This document shows positions 21,132-32,663 of a stretch of DNA of 64,000 bases, piece after piece (the stretch's first letter is position 1; each line of letters begins with the position of its first letter). Both the position numbers and the translations under genes were made by a program. The DNA is from Oryza sativa Japonica Group (Eukaryota > Streptophyta > Magnoliopsida > Poales > Poaceae), in assembly GCF_034140825.1 (NCBI RefSeq), contig NC_089042.1:26131001-26195000 (forward strand), in the 5' to 3' direction. The notes under the pieces were generated by a model, which worked only from the letters and a program-made list of their open reading frames with translations, ran no database searches and was not told where the DNA came from.

Positions 21132-24100
21132 TTACGGCACGTACTTTCTCCTCACTATTGTTCCCTCCTTGTGATCGCTGCGTGAGTAAGGGGTGTCTTC
21201 ATTTGATAGGAGGATGCTAGGGTCAATCGTCACCGTGAAAGGGGGTTGCCCATCCAACTGATCGTAATCCTCGTCGGTCTTGTCCTCAACTCCGACGATT
21301 TTTATTTTGCCTGGGAGAACCACTTGACGCTTAGGCTCATCAGGCCCTCTGCCCTTCTTTCCTTTGCTAGACATGTCCTTCACGAAAAAGACTTGCGTTA
21401 CATCATTGGCAAGGACAAAAGGTTCGTCCGAGTATCCAACCTTGTTAAGGTCAACAGTTGTCATCCCACTGTCATCAATCATTACGCCTCCACCAGTCAA
21501 CCTAACCCATTGGCACCGGAACAGAGGAACCTTGAGAGGACCATAGTCAAGTTCCCATATGTCCTCGATGGCACCGTAATACGTGGCAGTTGTTCCATCG
21601 TGTCCCATGGCATCGACACGAACAGCGCTGTTGTGGTTCGTGCTCTTCATGTCTTGGGCTCTCGTGTAGAATGTGTACCCATTGATCTCATATCCCTGGA
21701 ATGTCGCGATCGACCCAGACGGTCCCCTCGCCAGGAAGGCAAGTTGTTGGTTGATCGACTCGTTACCCATGAGATGTTGTCGTAGCCACGCGGGGAAAGT
21801 ATCAATGTGATGCCGTGTAATCCATACATCGGACTTACCGATGTTCCTGGCGTGAACTAGAGCCAAGTGCTCCTCGATGTAAGGAGCTACCAATGAAGTG
21901 TGTTGCAGAACAGTGAAATGGGCTTTACGGAATAAATTGTTGTCTACCGTCGTTATTGCTTTCCTTCCGAGAGTTCCCTTTCCCCGTAGTCTCCCTTCAT
22001 GGCGTGATTCAGGTACCCCGATTGGGCGAAGGTCTTCGATAAATTCTACGCAAAATTCGATGACCTCCTCTGTTCCATAACCCTTGGCGATGCTTGCCTC
22101 TGGACGAGCACGGTTACGAACATACTTCTTCAGAACGCCCATGTACCTCTCGAAAGGAAACATGTTGTGTAGGTACATAGGCCCGAGAATACGGATCTCT
22201 TTCACAAGGTGACAAAGCAGATGTGTCATTATATTGAAAAATGAAGGTGGAAATATCAACTCAAAACTGACGAGACATTGCACCACTTCATTCTGAAGGG
22301 CTTCTAATCTATCCGGATCGATGACCTTCTGCGAAATTCCATTCATGAATGCACATATCTTTGTTATTGTTGCCCGGACATTGTCTGGAAGGATACCCCT
22401 TATTACAACTGGTAGCAGTTGTGTCATCAACACGTGACAGTCATGAGACTTTAGGTTTGTGAACTTCTTCTCCTTCGTGCTTATTATTCGCTTGATATTC
22501 GTGGAGTATCCAGACGGTACCTTTATGCTCTCCAAGCATTCAAACATACTTTCCTTCTCTGCCTTGCTAAGAGTGTAGCTGGCTGGACTCAAGTAATGGC
22601 TTCCTTTCTCCTTTGGTTCCGGGTGAAGGTCGCCGCGTTGTTCCATATGCTTCAGATCATTACGTGCTTCCAGTGTATCTTTCGACTTTCCGTATACACC
22701 TAGGAAGCCAAGAAGGTTTACGCAAAGGTTCTTAGTGAGGTGCATCACGTCGATTGCGTGGCGTACGTCCAAGAATTCCCAATATGGTAACTCCCAAAAT
22801 ATAGAGTTCTTTTTCCACATCGCCGCGTGACCATCTTCGCTCTCTATATGCTGGCTTCCAGGCCCCTTTCCGAACACTACTTTAAGATCTTTAACCATAG
22901 CAAACACTGTTTTCCCGCTGCGATGTTTAGGCTTCGTACGGTGGTCGGCCTTATGTTCGAAGTGCTTGCCTTTCTTTCGTACCGGGTGGTTTGCTGCAAG
23001 GAATCGACGATGACCCATGTATACAACCTTCCTACAGTGGTTAAGATACGTACTTTCTGTTTCATCCATACAGTGAGTGCAAGCCTTGTACCCCTTGTTG
23101 GACTGTCCGGATAGGTTGCTAAGTGCAGGCCAATCGTTGATGGTTACGAACAGCAGCGCTCGTAGGTTAAACTCCTCCTGTTTGTCCTCGTCCCACACGG
23201 GGACACCTTCCTTCTTCCACAACTGTTTAAGATCTTCGACCAGTGGTCTTAGGTACACGTCGATGTCGTTACCAGGTTGCTTGGGGCCTTGAATAATAAT
23301 CGGCATCATTATGTACTTCCTCTTCATGCATAGCTAGGGGGGGAGGTTGTAGATACACATCGTAACGGGCCAAGTGCTATGGCCGCTGCTCATCTCTCCA
23401 AAAGGATTCATGCCATCCGTACTCAAACCAAACCGTATGTTTCGTGCGTCCTTTCCAAATTCTTTAAATTTTCTGTCGATGTTTCGCCACTGCGAACCAT
23501 CGGCGGGGTGTCTCAGCATCCCGTCCTGTTGACGCTCTTCAGCGTGCCATCGTAACATTCTAGCATTCCCCTTGTTCCTGAACAAATGCCTTAGCCGTGG
23601 TATTATAGGGAAATACCACATCACCTTAGCAGGAATTCTCTTCTTTGTTAGCTGCCCGTCAACTTCTCCTGGATCGTCCCGTCTAATCTTGTATCGTAGT
23701 GCTTTGCAAACAGGGCATGCTTCTAGGTTCTCATACTCCTCACCGCGATATAGGATACAATCGTTCGGACATGCGTGAATCTTATGAACTTCCAGTCCTA
23801 ACGGGCAGACTATCTTCTTAGCCTCGTACGTTGTCTCGGGCAATTTGTTTCCCCCCGGAAGAATGTTCTTGACGAGTTTCAATAAATCGCCAAATGTCTT
23901 GTCACTAACCCCATTTTTTGCCTTCCATTGCAACAACTCCAGAGTGGTATCCAACTTTTTGTGCCCCTGCTCGCAACCTGGGTACAACGAAGTTCTGTGG
24001 TCCTCCAACATCTTGTCCAATTTATGGGCCTCCTTTTCACTTTCGCAGTCTTCCCTGGCGTCCTGCAACATCTGACCAAGATCATCCGCAACGTCGTTAC

Positions 24101-24437
24101 CATCAGCAGCTATTTCCTCCTCGCCCGTTTGATTTCCTTCAAATCCAACATACTGAGCAAAGTCCGGAATATTGTCGTCTTCCACTTCATCTTCTTCCAT
24201 TTCAACACCTTGCTCTCCGTGGGATGTCCAACAATTATAGCTTGGCATGAACCCCGACTCAAATAAGTGGAAATGAATAGTCCTAGATGCAGAATACTTC
24301 TTCTGATTCTTACACTTATTGCATGGACAACAAATAAAACCCCTTTGCCTGTTAGCTTCGGCCACTCTCAAAAAATAGTGCACGCCGTCAATAAACTCTT
24401 TGGACCGCCGGTCAGCGTATATCCATTGCCGATCCAT
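21132..24437 (-). pseudogene. TNPD-type CACTA transposase, one in-frame stop
   Basis: Reads on the minus strand from MDRQWIYADRRSKEF (24437) to TIVRRKYVP* (21132), about 1,100 codons. N-terminus: a transposase-associated domain with FICCPCNKCKNQKKY and an acidic spacer. Middle: the TNPD core (LGLEVHKIHACPNDCILYRG, ACPVCKALRYK, FGLSTDGMNPFG, then GPKQPGNDIDVYLRPLVEDL). C-terminal half: HDCHVLMTQLLPVVIRGIL and LCHLVKEIRILGPMYLHNMF of the DUF4218 type, then a DUF4216-type region (GTTATYYGAIEDIWELDYG). The only break seen is a TAG at 23334-23336 between LPP and LCMKRK, where the family has Trp (TGG). The frame is the same on both sides. The product would act on the CACTA ends. Confidence 0.88.
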
Positions 24438-24971
24438 CTACATGAGTCAAAAAAACCGTACACAAATAATTATTCTTACAATAATGACAGTCATACAATA
24501 ATTATAAGATATCTTTATTCATACAAAAATCATAAAATATTACACCAAATAATTCTTAAAAACTATTTGTAAAGTTTTAAACTAATTTTAATGTGTTTTA
24601 CTTCTTTTAATTTTCATTTTAGTTTGTTTTCTATTATTTAAGATTAACTTTCACTAGAGTTTTCCTTCTCAACTATTTTATAAAACCTTGTTTAGCAAAT
24701 GAACTAAATTTCTATATATTCTTTCTTCCCCACACACATTTTCTCTCTCATCAACTTACAACTAAATTTTGGAGACAAAAAAAGTGTGCAAAACATAGGT
24801 GCAAATGTAGTATGACAAAAAAAACATTGGAGGATGAAGTTGTAAACCTTTTAGGCACCTCCGATTTGTATGTAATCACCAAAATAAATTCAATAGAAAT
24901 TTTGGCATGACCTCCCCTCTTTTTTGAAGAAATTTTGAAGCTTGCTCGGGCAGCTGGAGGAGGAAGAAGAC

Positions 24972-24980
24972 ATATATATA
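24972..24980 (-). promoter_or_regulatory. TATA box for the CACTA TNPD gene
   Basis: TATATATAT on the minus strand immediately after the right subterminal array, followed by gtcttcttcctcctcc. The leader to the ATG at 24437 is about 500 bp and AT-rich, with nothing else recognised. Confidence 0.55.
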
Positions 24981-24986
24981 GGGGTG

Positions 24987-25285
24987 GGACTTTAGTCCCG
25001 GTTGGTAGCACCAACCGGGGCTAAAGATCACCGGGATCTTTAGTCCCGGTTGGTATTACCAATCGGGACTAAAGTTAAGATCTTTAGTCCCGGTTGGTGC
25101 TACCAACCGGGACTAAAGATCCCGGGGGGGCCTGACAGGCCCTGACAGCATTCGAACCGGGACTAAAAATGATCTTTAGTCCCGGTTGGTAACACAAACC
25201 GGGACTAAAGATCAAATATGCCTGTTACCCTTTTGAATCGGGACTAAAGATCATCTTTAGCCCCGGTTTTTATTGCATCCGGGAC
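24987..25285. repeat. Right subterminal array of the CACTA element
   Basis: Inverse units CTTTAGTCCCGGTTGGT and ACCAACCGGGACTAAAG with spacers, same loop type as the left terminal array. Confidence 0.88.
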
Positions 25286-25335
25286 TATTGTGGAAATCGG
25301 CCGACCGACGAAAGATGGTTTCTCCACCAGTGGGG

Positions 25336-25563
25336 ATGAATGGATTCGAACTGCTCAAGGGAGAATTTATAGTTACACTATTAACAGCATGCATCGATGT
25401 AAACCGATCCAAGTGTGGATGCAATCAATAATTAAGTGCTTAATTAGGAACCCTTGGAATTCCAAGAGGCAGAGAGAAGGCGATGGATCAATCGGCGCCA
25501 AGTCTCCCAACCAACCGTTGCGTGAAACTGACGGTCACAGAAAAGAAGATGAAGATGCAATAA
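25336..25563 (-). promoter_or_regulatory. Displaced upstream region of the 12874-13932 MATH-BTB gene
   Basis: Directly beyond the CACTA target duplication. It carries gagaatttatagttacac, then gcatgcatcgatg. The same order (gagaatttatagtacag, gcatgcatacgcatcgatg) occurs upstream of the 31897 paralogue at about 32775-32815. This is therefore the ancestral 5' flank, now 11.4 kb from its gene. Confidence 0.6.
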
Positions 25564-25818
25564 GAGCATGTACAATAGCATACTATAAGCTAGCTATAAC
25601 CACATATCGAGAAGAAAAGAGAAGAGATAGAAGAAAACGGGCTACAGATTTATAGCCGGCTGCAACACAGACTCCAATACATTATGAGTGTATGAGAGGT
25701 ATGACCGAGTATTAATGATGTAGTATATTTTTATATAGGTAACTATTGTATGAATGGACTATTAGATTGACTATAGATGATTTAGAGCCAGCAATTGGCT
25801 ATACTATTGAACTTGCTC
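25564..25818. mobile_element. Tourist-like MITE, GAGCAAGT family
   Basis: Ends GAGCATGTACAATAGC and GCTATACTATTGAACTTGCTC, flanked by TAA on both sides (25561-25563, 25819-25821). Same family as copies at 39831, 53473, 54122 and 61750, with fragments at 28551 and 56736. Confidence 0.85.
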
Positions 25819-25821
25819 TAA

Positions 25822-26623
25822 TGGAATTTCAACGGCGGCCGCTAGCTGATGAAATCCGGAGTAGATTGCCGGTTTGGCGCGGCCCATGAAAGAGTGCATA
25901 GTCAAGGCACAACCAATTCTACTCTACAGATTACAGAAGCCAAACCGCCAATATCCAATCAAACCTTACAATTCGAAGAACATATTTCTTCTTGATGTGC
26001 CGCGTTAACATTGGTATGTACCAATGAACTCGCCTATTCTACGGTGAAGACTTAATATTAGTATAATAAATAGTATAAAAATGCAGCCATGCATGGCTCA
26101 TGGATTAATTTGCAGCTTTGCGTCTAAAAACTAATTATAGATGCAAGGAAATTCACGATACCAACGTACTCTCCATCTCTAAATAAATAAGTGCAATTTT
26201 AATTAATCAAATCAAGCATACAGAGTGAAAAAGAGACAAGGGGAAGAAAACGAGGAGAAGGGAGTGCTATTAAAAACGAGAAGAAAAAAAGTAAAGTACT
26301 TCCTCCATCGGATAATATAAGACGCGTACGTATTTTAAGATTCAACCTTTAAAACATTTGACGAACACTTAATATAATATGAAATGCATTTTATTTGTTA
26401 AAAATATGTCATTAGATTGAGAATTAAATTTACTTTTATATGGTTATAATTTCGTTGCTACAAACCTTCAAGTATATGAGAAATTATTAGCTAAAAATTA
26501 GTTTTTGAGACCGTGCCAATTTTGAATTATAAGATAGAGGGAATAGTAGTAATAAAGAGGTCTAATGGACCACTCTAAAACTACATTATTAATTAGAGAC
26601 TAATCTTCAAGTTACAACTATAC
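25822..26623. other. Gene-free stretch
   Basis: 25840-25985 resembles the 5' flank seen at 2330-2420 (ccggtttggcgcggcccatgaa). 26295-26560 holds an eroded Stowaway-like copy (cttcctccatcggataatataag and its degraded inverse). No coding character. Confidence 0.5.
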
Positions 26624-26884
26624 TTCCTCTATTCTATTCTAAAATATAAGTCACAACCACTCTTAACCCAAAACTAAGAAATAATTATTATCACATTATA
26701 GTTCGGATTATCCTAATAAATAGAATGCATGTACCCAATTAAATTAGAAATCTTGATGATTAGCATTTAAATAATAATATTTTAATGGAAAATATGTGTT
26801 AGTTAATGACATACATGCATGCACGTCTTCTATTATGAAATAACTTTAAAAAATAGTTGTGTCTTATGTTATGGAATAGAGGAG
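26624..26884. mobile_element. Stowaway-like MITE
   Basis: Ends CTTCCTCTATTCTATTC and GGAATAGAGGAG are inverse, flanked by TA. 261 bp, non-coding. Confidence 0.8.
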
Positions 26885-27070
26885 TACTTATTTAGAAATG
26901 GAGGGGTAAATCCCAGCCTCTATATCTAGGACATACAACTAGCTAGGATAAGACATGCGAGTAAAATTTTATACTTAGTTATAAATATTTAATGTTTAGG
27001 ATGATATTTGATCATAAGCTACTTACCATAAGTTTGGTATTAAATAAAAATAAGTGTATAAAATTTAATA

Positions 27071-27611
27071 GGGTGAATAGCTAATTGAGTCCCTCGAGTT
27101 TTATCGAAGGCTCAATTTGATCCTTCACGTTTCATTTTGTCCACATGGCTCCTCTAAATATTTGCTTTGGTTTGAAATCATCCTTGGCCCACTTAATATG
27201 CCATATGACTATTTCTAGTTAATATTTCTATTAGAAAATATTCCTTTTGCCTTTAATTTGTATACAACTATATACCAGAAAAGAGAAAACCAAGATGAAT
27301 AAACAACATTGCAGATGTACTTCCCATTATTTCAACATGTGCACATATCGTATACGCTTTCTAGTACATAATTTATTTTCGTTTTACATAATTTACTATG
27401 TATTATCTATAAAAAAATCAAGCATGTAATTTTTCTCTTATATATGTGAATGATGGGGATATAAGTGTCATTTATCAAGAGAGTTGTTGGTTCAAGGATA
27501 TGTTTGAACTAAAATGAAAACAACTCGAAGGACTAATACGGGTAAATTGAAACATTAAGGACTAAACTGAGCCTCAAATAAAACTTGAGGGACCACTTTA
27601 GCTATTCACCC
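27071..27611. mobile_element. Non-autonomous MULE-like element with 9-bp target duplication
   Basis: Ends GGGTGAATAGCTAATTGAG and its imperfect inverse CTTTAGCTATTCACCC, with further inverse matches (cctcgagttttat / ataaaacttgagg). Flanks aatttaata and aatttaatt match at eight of nine bases. 541 bp, no gene. Confidence 0.75.
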
Positions 27612-27742
27612 AATTTAATTGGCTGTTGATGGATATATATAGCATAAATATTTTAACTAAATTTGTATTTATAAAATTTAACTCTTAATTTACAGACAAA
27701 ATATTTAGGACTTGAGGAAATGCACAAGTGAAATCTCAAGTT

Positions 27743-28030
27743 TCAATCGTCGCTTTTATCTCCTCGCAACGGGAAACTCTGCCCAAGTTGAAAGTAGCCC
27801 TTGGTTAGCACTACGTTCTTGAAATTGCTGTTCGCCGTGAAGAAATCGAGACATCTGCTCCTCAGCTCTGGGCAGTTGTGGCAACCGTCTCGGCACAGAT
27901 CAGAGTTGTGGCAACCGTCTCTACCGACACGAGCTCCCAAATATTTTGGGCACACATAAGCTTCAGGCTATCCAGTGCAGACCTATTTGCCGCTGCGAGA
28001 AGCGGCTCAAGCAGGTCGGCTAAACCGTTT
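27743..28030 (-). pseudogene. MATH-BTB pseudogene, C-terminal fragment
   Basis: Minus strand. [19 protein letters not shown] followed by [18 protein letters not shown] matches the tail of the BTB and the start of the BACK-like region. In a second frame [13 protein letters not shown] and SNFKNVVLTKGYFQLGQSF match the rest. A local duplication of about 30 bp (gcaaccgtctcggcacagat appears with a near copy) shifts the frame between them. MATH and the BTB core are absent. Closest to the 29121-30145 locus, from whose 3' end it seems to be duplicated. Confidence 0.75.
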
Positions 28031-28157
28031 AAACGATTATCCATTAAATATTTAATGACAAGATGATACAAGTAAAATTTTATAGTTAGTCATAAATATT
28101 TAATGTTTACGATGATATTTGATCAAACTTGTTGAAACTATTGCCATCAGTTTTTTA

Positions 28158-28418
28158 CACCCTCCAGGCTGATAATACTTGTAGTTTTAGATAAGGGTGA
28201 GGTCAAACTTTAGAATATTTGATTATGAATTATTTTTAAAATATTTATTTTCAAATATGGTGACTATATGTATAAATTAGTATTAAAAAGTACTTTAATA
28301 AAACCATATATTTGTTAACACTTTTATACATATTATAATGAAAAATAATGGACAAAGTTGGTTTTTGGAGATCATTCAATTGTCCAAAACGATAAGTATT
28401 ATCAACCCGGAGGGAGTA
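28158..28418. mobile_element. Stowaway-like MITE
   Basis: CCCTCCAGGCTGATAATACTTGT at the left and ACGATAAGTATTATCAAC / CCGGAGGGAG at the right are inverse, with TA flanks. Confidence 0.75.
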
Positions 28419-28550
28419 TTATTATAATAAGATTATAAAGATTAATAGGCTGTCGATGGATAGAATTTAAAAAAAAACTAAACTAAAATTTAAATAGATC
28501 TTATTTTACAGATAAAATATTTATGACTCGAGGAAGTGTATAAGATTAAG

Positions 28551-28750
28551 TTTAACAATATAGCCAACTACTAGCTCCAAAATTAAAACATTATCTATAA
28601 CCAACCTAATAGTCCACCCATACAACAGTTAATTGTATATATATGTACCACATAAGTAATTAATGTCTAATCAACTAATCTCTCTCATATAGTTTGTTTG
28701 AGCCCGTACTGGAGCTGACTATAAATTTGTAGCTCACTTTTCTTCAACCT
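28551..28750. mobile_element. Degraded copy of the GAGCAAGT Tourist-like family
   Basis: aagtttaacaatatagccaac, tagctccaaaatt and ccatacaacagttaat follow the family order, but the far end is lost. Confidence 0.55.
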
Positions 28751-28805
28751 TCATCACATAAACAAAAATATGATACGGTATAACTTATATATCCCGCTTA
28801 ATTTT

Positions 28806-29132
28806 GGCCTTGTTTGGATCCTCCGAGCTATTAAATAGCCCTCCGGAATCTTGCTATTTAGAAGTATTAAATATAGATTACCGACAAAACTGATTCCATA
28901 ACCCCTAGGCTATTTTGCGAGACGAATCTAATGATGTATATTAATCCATGATTAGTGGCTGATTATTGTAGTATCACTGTAGCAAATCATAGATTAATAT
29001 ACCTCGTTAGATTCGTCTCGCAAAATAGCCTAGGAGATATGAAATAGGTTTTGTCAGTAATCTATGTTTAATACTCCTAAATAACAAGATTTCATAGGGC
29101 TATTTAATAGCCCTCCAGATCTAAATAGGGCC
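28806..29132. mobile_element. MITE overlapping the 3' end of a MATH-BTB locus
   Basis: Ends GGCCTTGTTTGGATCC and AGATCTAAATAGGGCC are inverse. The centre has a long palindrome (attcgtctcgcaaaatagcct and its inverse). Related to the element at 33155. Its last bases form the final codons and stop of the 29121 frame. Confidence 0.75.
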
Positions 29133-30145
29133 TTTAATGTACTTCTCAAAGAAGTCGCAAGTTTCAATCCTCGCTTTTATATCCTCAATAACCAACGGGA
29201 AACTCTGACCAAGGTGAAAGTATCCCTCGGTAACCACTACCTTCTTGAAATTGCTGTCAGCCGTGAGGAAATTGAAGCATCTGCTCTTCAGCTCTGGACA
29301 GTTGTACACTCGGCACAGATCAGAGTCGTTGCAACCGTCTCTACCGACACGAGCTCCCATAGCTTTTGGGAACACATAAGCTTCAGCCTATCCAGTGCAT
29401 ACCTGTTTGCCGCTGCGAGAAGCGGCTCAAGCAGGTCGGATGTACCTAACAATGGTGGCAAAACGTCCGTGTACACGAAGTGTAGCAGAGCTTTGAACGT
29501 CGCCGGCTCGATGTCGTGCAGCGTGACGCACGGCATGGTGGCCTCGGCCATGGAGCCGAGGAGCTGCGCCCTGAACACCGGCGAGCGCGCGGCGAGCACG
29601 GCCCGGTGCGCGTGGAACGTCTCGCCGCCAACGGCGAACGACGCGTCCGAGCCGTCGGCGCTGCCCCCCATAGCTCCGAGTTGGGCACCCAGATTGGGGG
29701 GCGGCACGGGGATAGGATTGCCGTGGACGTCGTTGCGCACAACCATGAACCCACACACGAATGTGACCGTGCCTTTGTCGCTGACATGATCCGGCTGTAG
29801 ATCACTCTGCTTGACGAAGTGACGCCACCCAGTGAACCGGAGACCCGATGCTGTCTCCATGTTTGGCCCCATGGTCCTCTTTGCATGGTGCGAGGAAGGT
29901 TTCCCGTCTTTGTCCATCAAGAAAACCTCAAAGATAATGCTGATTTTGGGGTCGATCTCATTCTCATCCAGCAGCAGGAAGACAGAGATGTACTTGCACC
30001 CTGCATGCGAGTAGAAGTGGAACACAATCGTCGCATTGTGCTCCCCGGCCGAGATTCTTCTTTCTGGTACCCATTCGCCGATGACAGTCATCCAAGAGGC
30101 TTCTAGGTAGTCAAATTTGTACTCGATGAAACCGGAGGACAGCAT
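29121..30145 (-). pseudogene. MATH-BTB gene with a one-base frameshift in the C-terminal region
   Basis: Start [13 protein letters not shown] at 30145 (an in-frame ATG at 30208 lies upstream). MATH is complete ([35 protein letters not shown]). BTB is complete ([43 protein letters not shown]). In the tail, after TTLICAE, the paralogue codon for Met-Tyr has lost an A near 29312, so the frame ends ...CTTVQS* at 29288. The original frame continues as YNCPELKSRCFNF to 29121, where it ends ...YIKGPI*, with the last codons provided by a MITE. A shortened protein with MATH and BTB but without most of the BACK-like tail is still possible. Confidence 0.75.
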
Positions 30146-30208
30146 GGTCGCCGGCGGCGTATGTTTTGTTGCGTGCGGATATCCCAAAAGGAGAATTAAT
30201 TTGATCAT

Positions 30209-30931
30209 ACGAGAGAGAGGACAATTTATACTACCGAAAGTAGCGATGAGTTGTTCGGTCTGGTGAGGAATAAACGACAGGGGATTCAGATAAATTTTTA
30301 ATTAGGATTTGTAAACAGATCATCTCCGGACTCTGGTCGATTGGTGATAAAATAAAGGGCAAAAAAAAATCGAAGCTATTTTCATCCGTATCGGTGAGAC
30401 CGCGTATGCGTTTCTGTCTCCATAAGCCGTGGCCAACTCGGTGTCATACCCAGATTGAAAATTTTCCCCAAAAAACAGACAAGAACAAATCTCAAAAAAT
30501 AGCATCTCAAATTGCATTTCGGCTCATTCATTTGCCCAAAACAGCCATAACATCTAAACGGAAAAAAAAGAAAGAGCGATGCATCCACCAATCATGTGCA
30601 ACAAGCAAGCCCACCGGTTGCAGATTGGTGCTAACCACTTCGAGATCGAAGGAGTGGCGTGGGGAAGGAGGTCTTCTACCTGCCCGCCGTCGTCACGCCC
30701 ATATGACCAACCAAATACCAACACAACCAATTCTCAGACGTGAATAGACAGTACAAACGCGGAATTATTAAAAGAAATGCACGAGGTGCGACGGATTAAT
30801 ATGCAGTTTTGCAACTTATAAGACTAATAAGCAATATTCAAATAATAATTATGATATCTATCGACGTAATAAAAGGGCTAAACGTTATATATAGATCAAT
30901 TTGGAATGGAGGGAGTATAATGTTTCAACGT
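30209..30931. other. Gene-free stretch
   Basis: AT-rich 5' flank of the 30145 locus, then unassigned sequence. No repeat ends recognised. Confidence 0.4.
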
Positions 30932-31897
30932 TCACTTCTTAAGCCGTGGCTTTATCTCTTCGATAACTGACGGAAAACTCTGCCCAAGATGAAAGTAGTC
31001 CTTGGTTACCGCTACCTCCATGAAGTTGTCTTTCGTCACCACGAGATCTATGCACCTGTTCTTCAGCTCCGGGCAGCTGTGCATCTCGGCGCAGCACAGA
31101 GTCGCTATCACCGTCTCCACTGACACGCTCTCCCACAGCTTCTGGGCGCACATCAGCTTCAGCCTCTCCAGCGCGAACCTGTCCGCCGCCGCGAGCAAAC
31201 GCTGAAGCAGATCAGTTGTACTCGTCGACGAAGAGCCTTCGATCTGCAGAACGTCCGTGTACACGAAGTGTAGCAGAGCTCTGAACGTCGCCGGCTCGAT
31301 GTCACGCAGCGTGACGCACGGCATGGTGGCCTCCGCCATGGACCCGAGGAGCTCCGCCCTGAACACCGGCGAGCGCGCGGCGAGCACGGCCCGGTGCGCG
31401 TGGAACGTCTCGCCGCCGACGGCGCTGCCCACCATGGCGGCGAGCTGGCTGCCCAGGTTGGACGGCGGCACGGCGACATGGTCGTCGCCGTCGTCGTCGT
31501 TGCGCAGAACTACGAGCCCACATATGAATGTGACCATACCGTCGAGTGATTCGAGATCGCTTCGCATCACAAAGCGATGCCACCCAAACCAGTCGTAGCC
31601 ATCCTGGGACGCCCAACACTGCATAGTCCTCTTCGCATGGAACGAGGATGGTGTACCATCTTTTCCAATCAGGAAGGCCTCAAAGATCACCTTGATTTTG
31701 GGGTCAATCTGTTTCAGCATCACGAAGAAGAGAGAGATGTATTCACCATTGCCGTACCCAAACCCATGCGGGTAGCACATGATCTTCGCATTGTGCTCCC
31801 CTGTCGAGATTGTTGTTGCTGGCAATCTCTCGCCAATGGCTAGCTTGTGGATTTGTTGGTAGTCAAACTTGTACTCGATGAAACCGGAGGACACCAT
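30932..31897 (-). CDS. MATH-BTB protein with a deleted first BTB strand
   Basis: 321 residues from [13 protein letters not shown] at 31897 to IKPRLKK*. An in-frame ATG at 31987 adds 30 unrelated residues and is not favoured. MATH about 5-130 ([28 protein letters not shown]), linker [16 protein letters not shown] about 152-225, BACK-like tail about 245-315 ([18 protein letters not shown]). Paralogues read ...[17 protein letters not shown]; here it is GSAVGGETF, an in-frame loss of eight residues that removes the conserved SDVSF strand. Family knowledge: this strand takes part in the BTB fold and dimer, so cullin binding or dimerisation may be impaired. Otherwise the frame is intact. Confidence 0.85.
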   Translation of the reverse strand: MVSSGFIEYKFDYQQIHKLAIGERLPATTISTGEHNAKIMCYPHGFGYGNGEYISLFFVMLKQIDPKIKVIFEAFLIGKDGTPSSFHAKRTMQCWASQDGYDWFGWHRFVMRSDLESLDGMVTFICGLVVLRNDDDGDDHVAVPPSNLGSQLAAMVGSAVGGETFHAHRAVLAARSPVFRAELLGSMAEATMPCVTLRDIEPATFRALLHFVYTDVLQIEGSSSTSTTDLLQRLLAAADRFALERLKLMCAQKLWESVSVETVIATLCCAEMHSCPELKNRCIDLVVTKDNFMEVAVTKDYFHLGQSFPSVIEEIKPRLKK

Positions 31898-31989
31898 GTT
31901 GCTACTGGCGTCTATGGGACCTGACCGCCTGAGTAGTAGTAGTATTATTATTTGATCTGCTGGTTGACACTTTTTCACGGCCAACACAA

Positions 31990-32660
31990 GATCACCTAAC
32001 GATTTACGGTATAATTAACAGAGTTGCCAAAATCGATAGATCAAAATCGGCTAGCGGAACCGATTTCGAGATTAATTCAATTTCATGGAATCACACAGCT
32101 AATTTACGAGCAAATTAGTAAAGAAGATAATATCGTACTTACGTGACGACGAACGACTAGTTTCCGAGTAAACTAGCAAAGGATAACCTCCTCATTTTTA
32201 TAGAGAAGCACAACCGTTTTTCAGCGCAAAACGGTAAAGATCAACCAAATCCTAGGATTGCTATAACTCAGGCATAAAAGTAAAATAGAAAATAACGGAA
32301 AAGTAAAGGAACGAGAAAAATAGCAGATCGGTAATGTTCGGGGTCGTCCTCGAATCTAAAACCCCTGATATGTATAAGATTATAAGGGTATATGCACTGC
32401 TACGGCGCAGACGAGAAATCTACGGAAACAAGGTACCAGAAAATCCTAACAAATAAACTACCAAAAATATCTATCTTCCACTCCTGGCAACCACGCACAT
32501 CCACAGCTTCGGCATGCAATCGATCAGTACAGGAGCCGAGTTGTCTGCTGTGAAATTCAATGATCCAAGCATATGTCTCCAAGCTAAGTCAGCCATTATG
32601 GCCTTCCATCAATTACGTATATAATCCCAGTGCATCACAACTAATCCTGACACACATAAA
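31990..32660. other. Unassigned sequence upstream of the 31897 gene
   Basis: Contains no coding frame of note. Its composition and phrases such as ctagtttccgagtaaactag suggest an old repeat, but no ends could be set. Confidence 0.35.
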
Positions 32661-32663
32661 TTT

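Noticed and set aside
32010-32650. Possible LTR-type repeat
   Set aside because: No TG...CA ends with a matching target duplication could be set.
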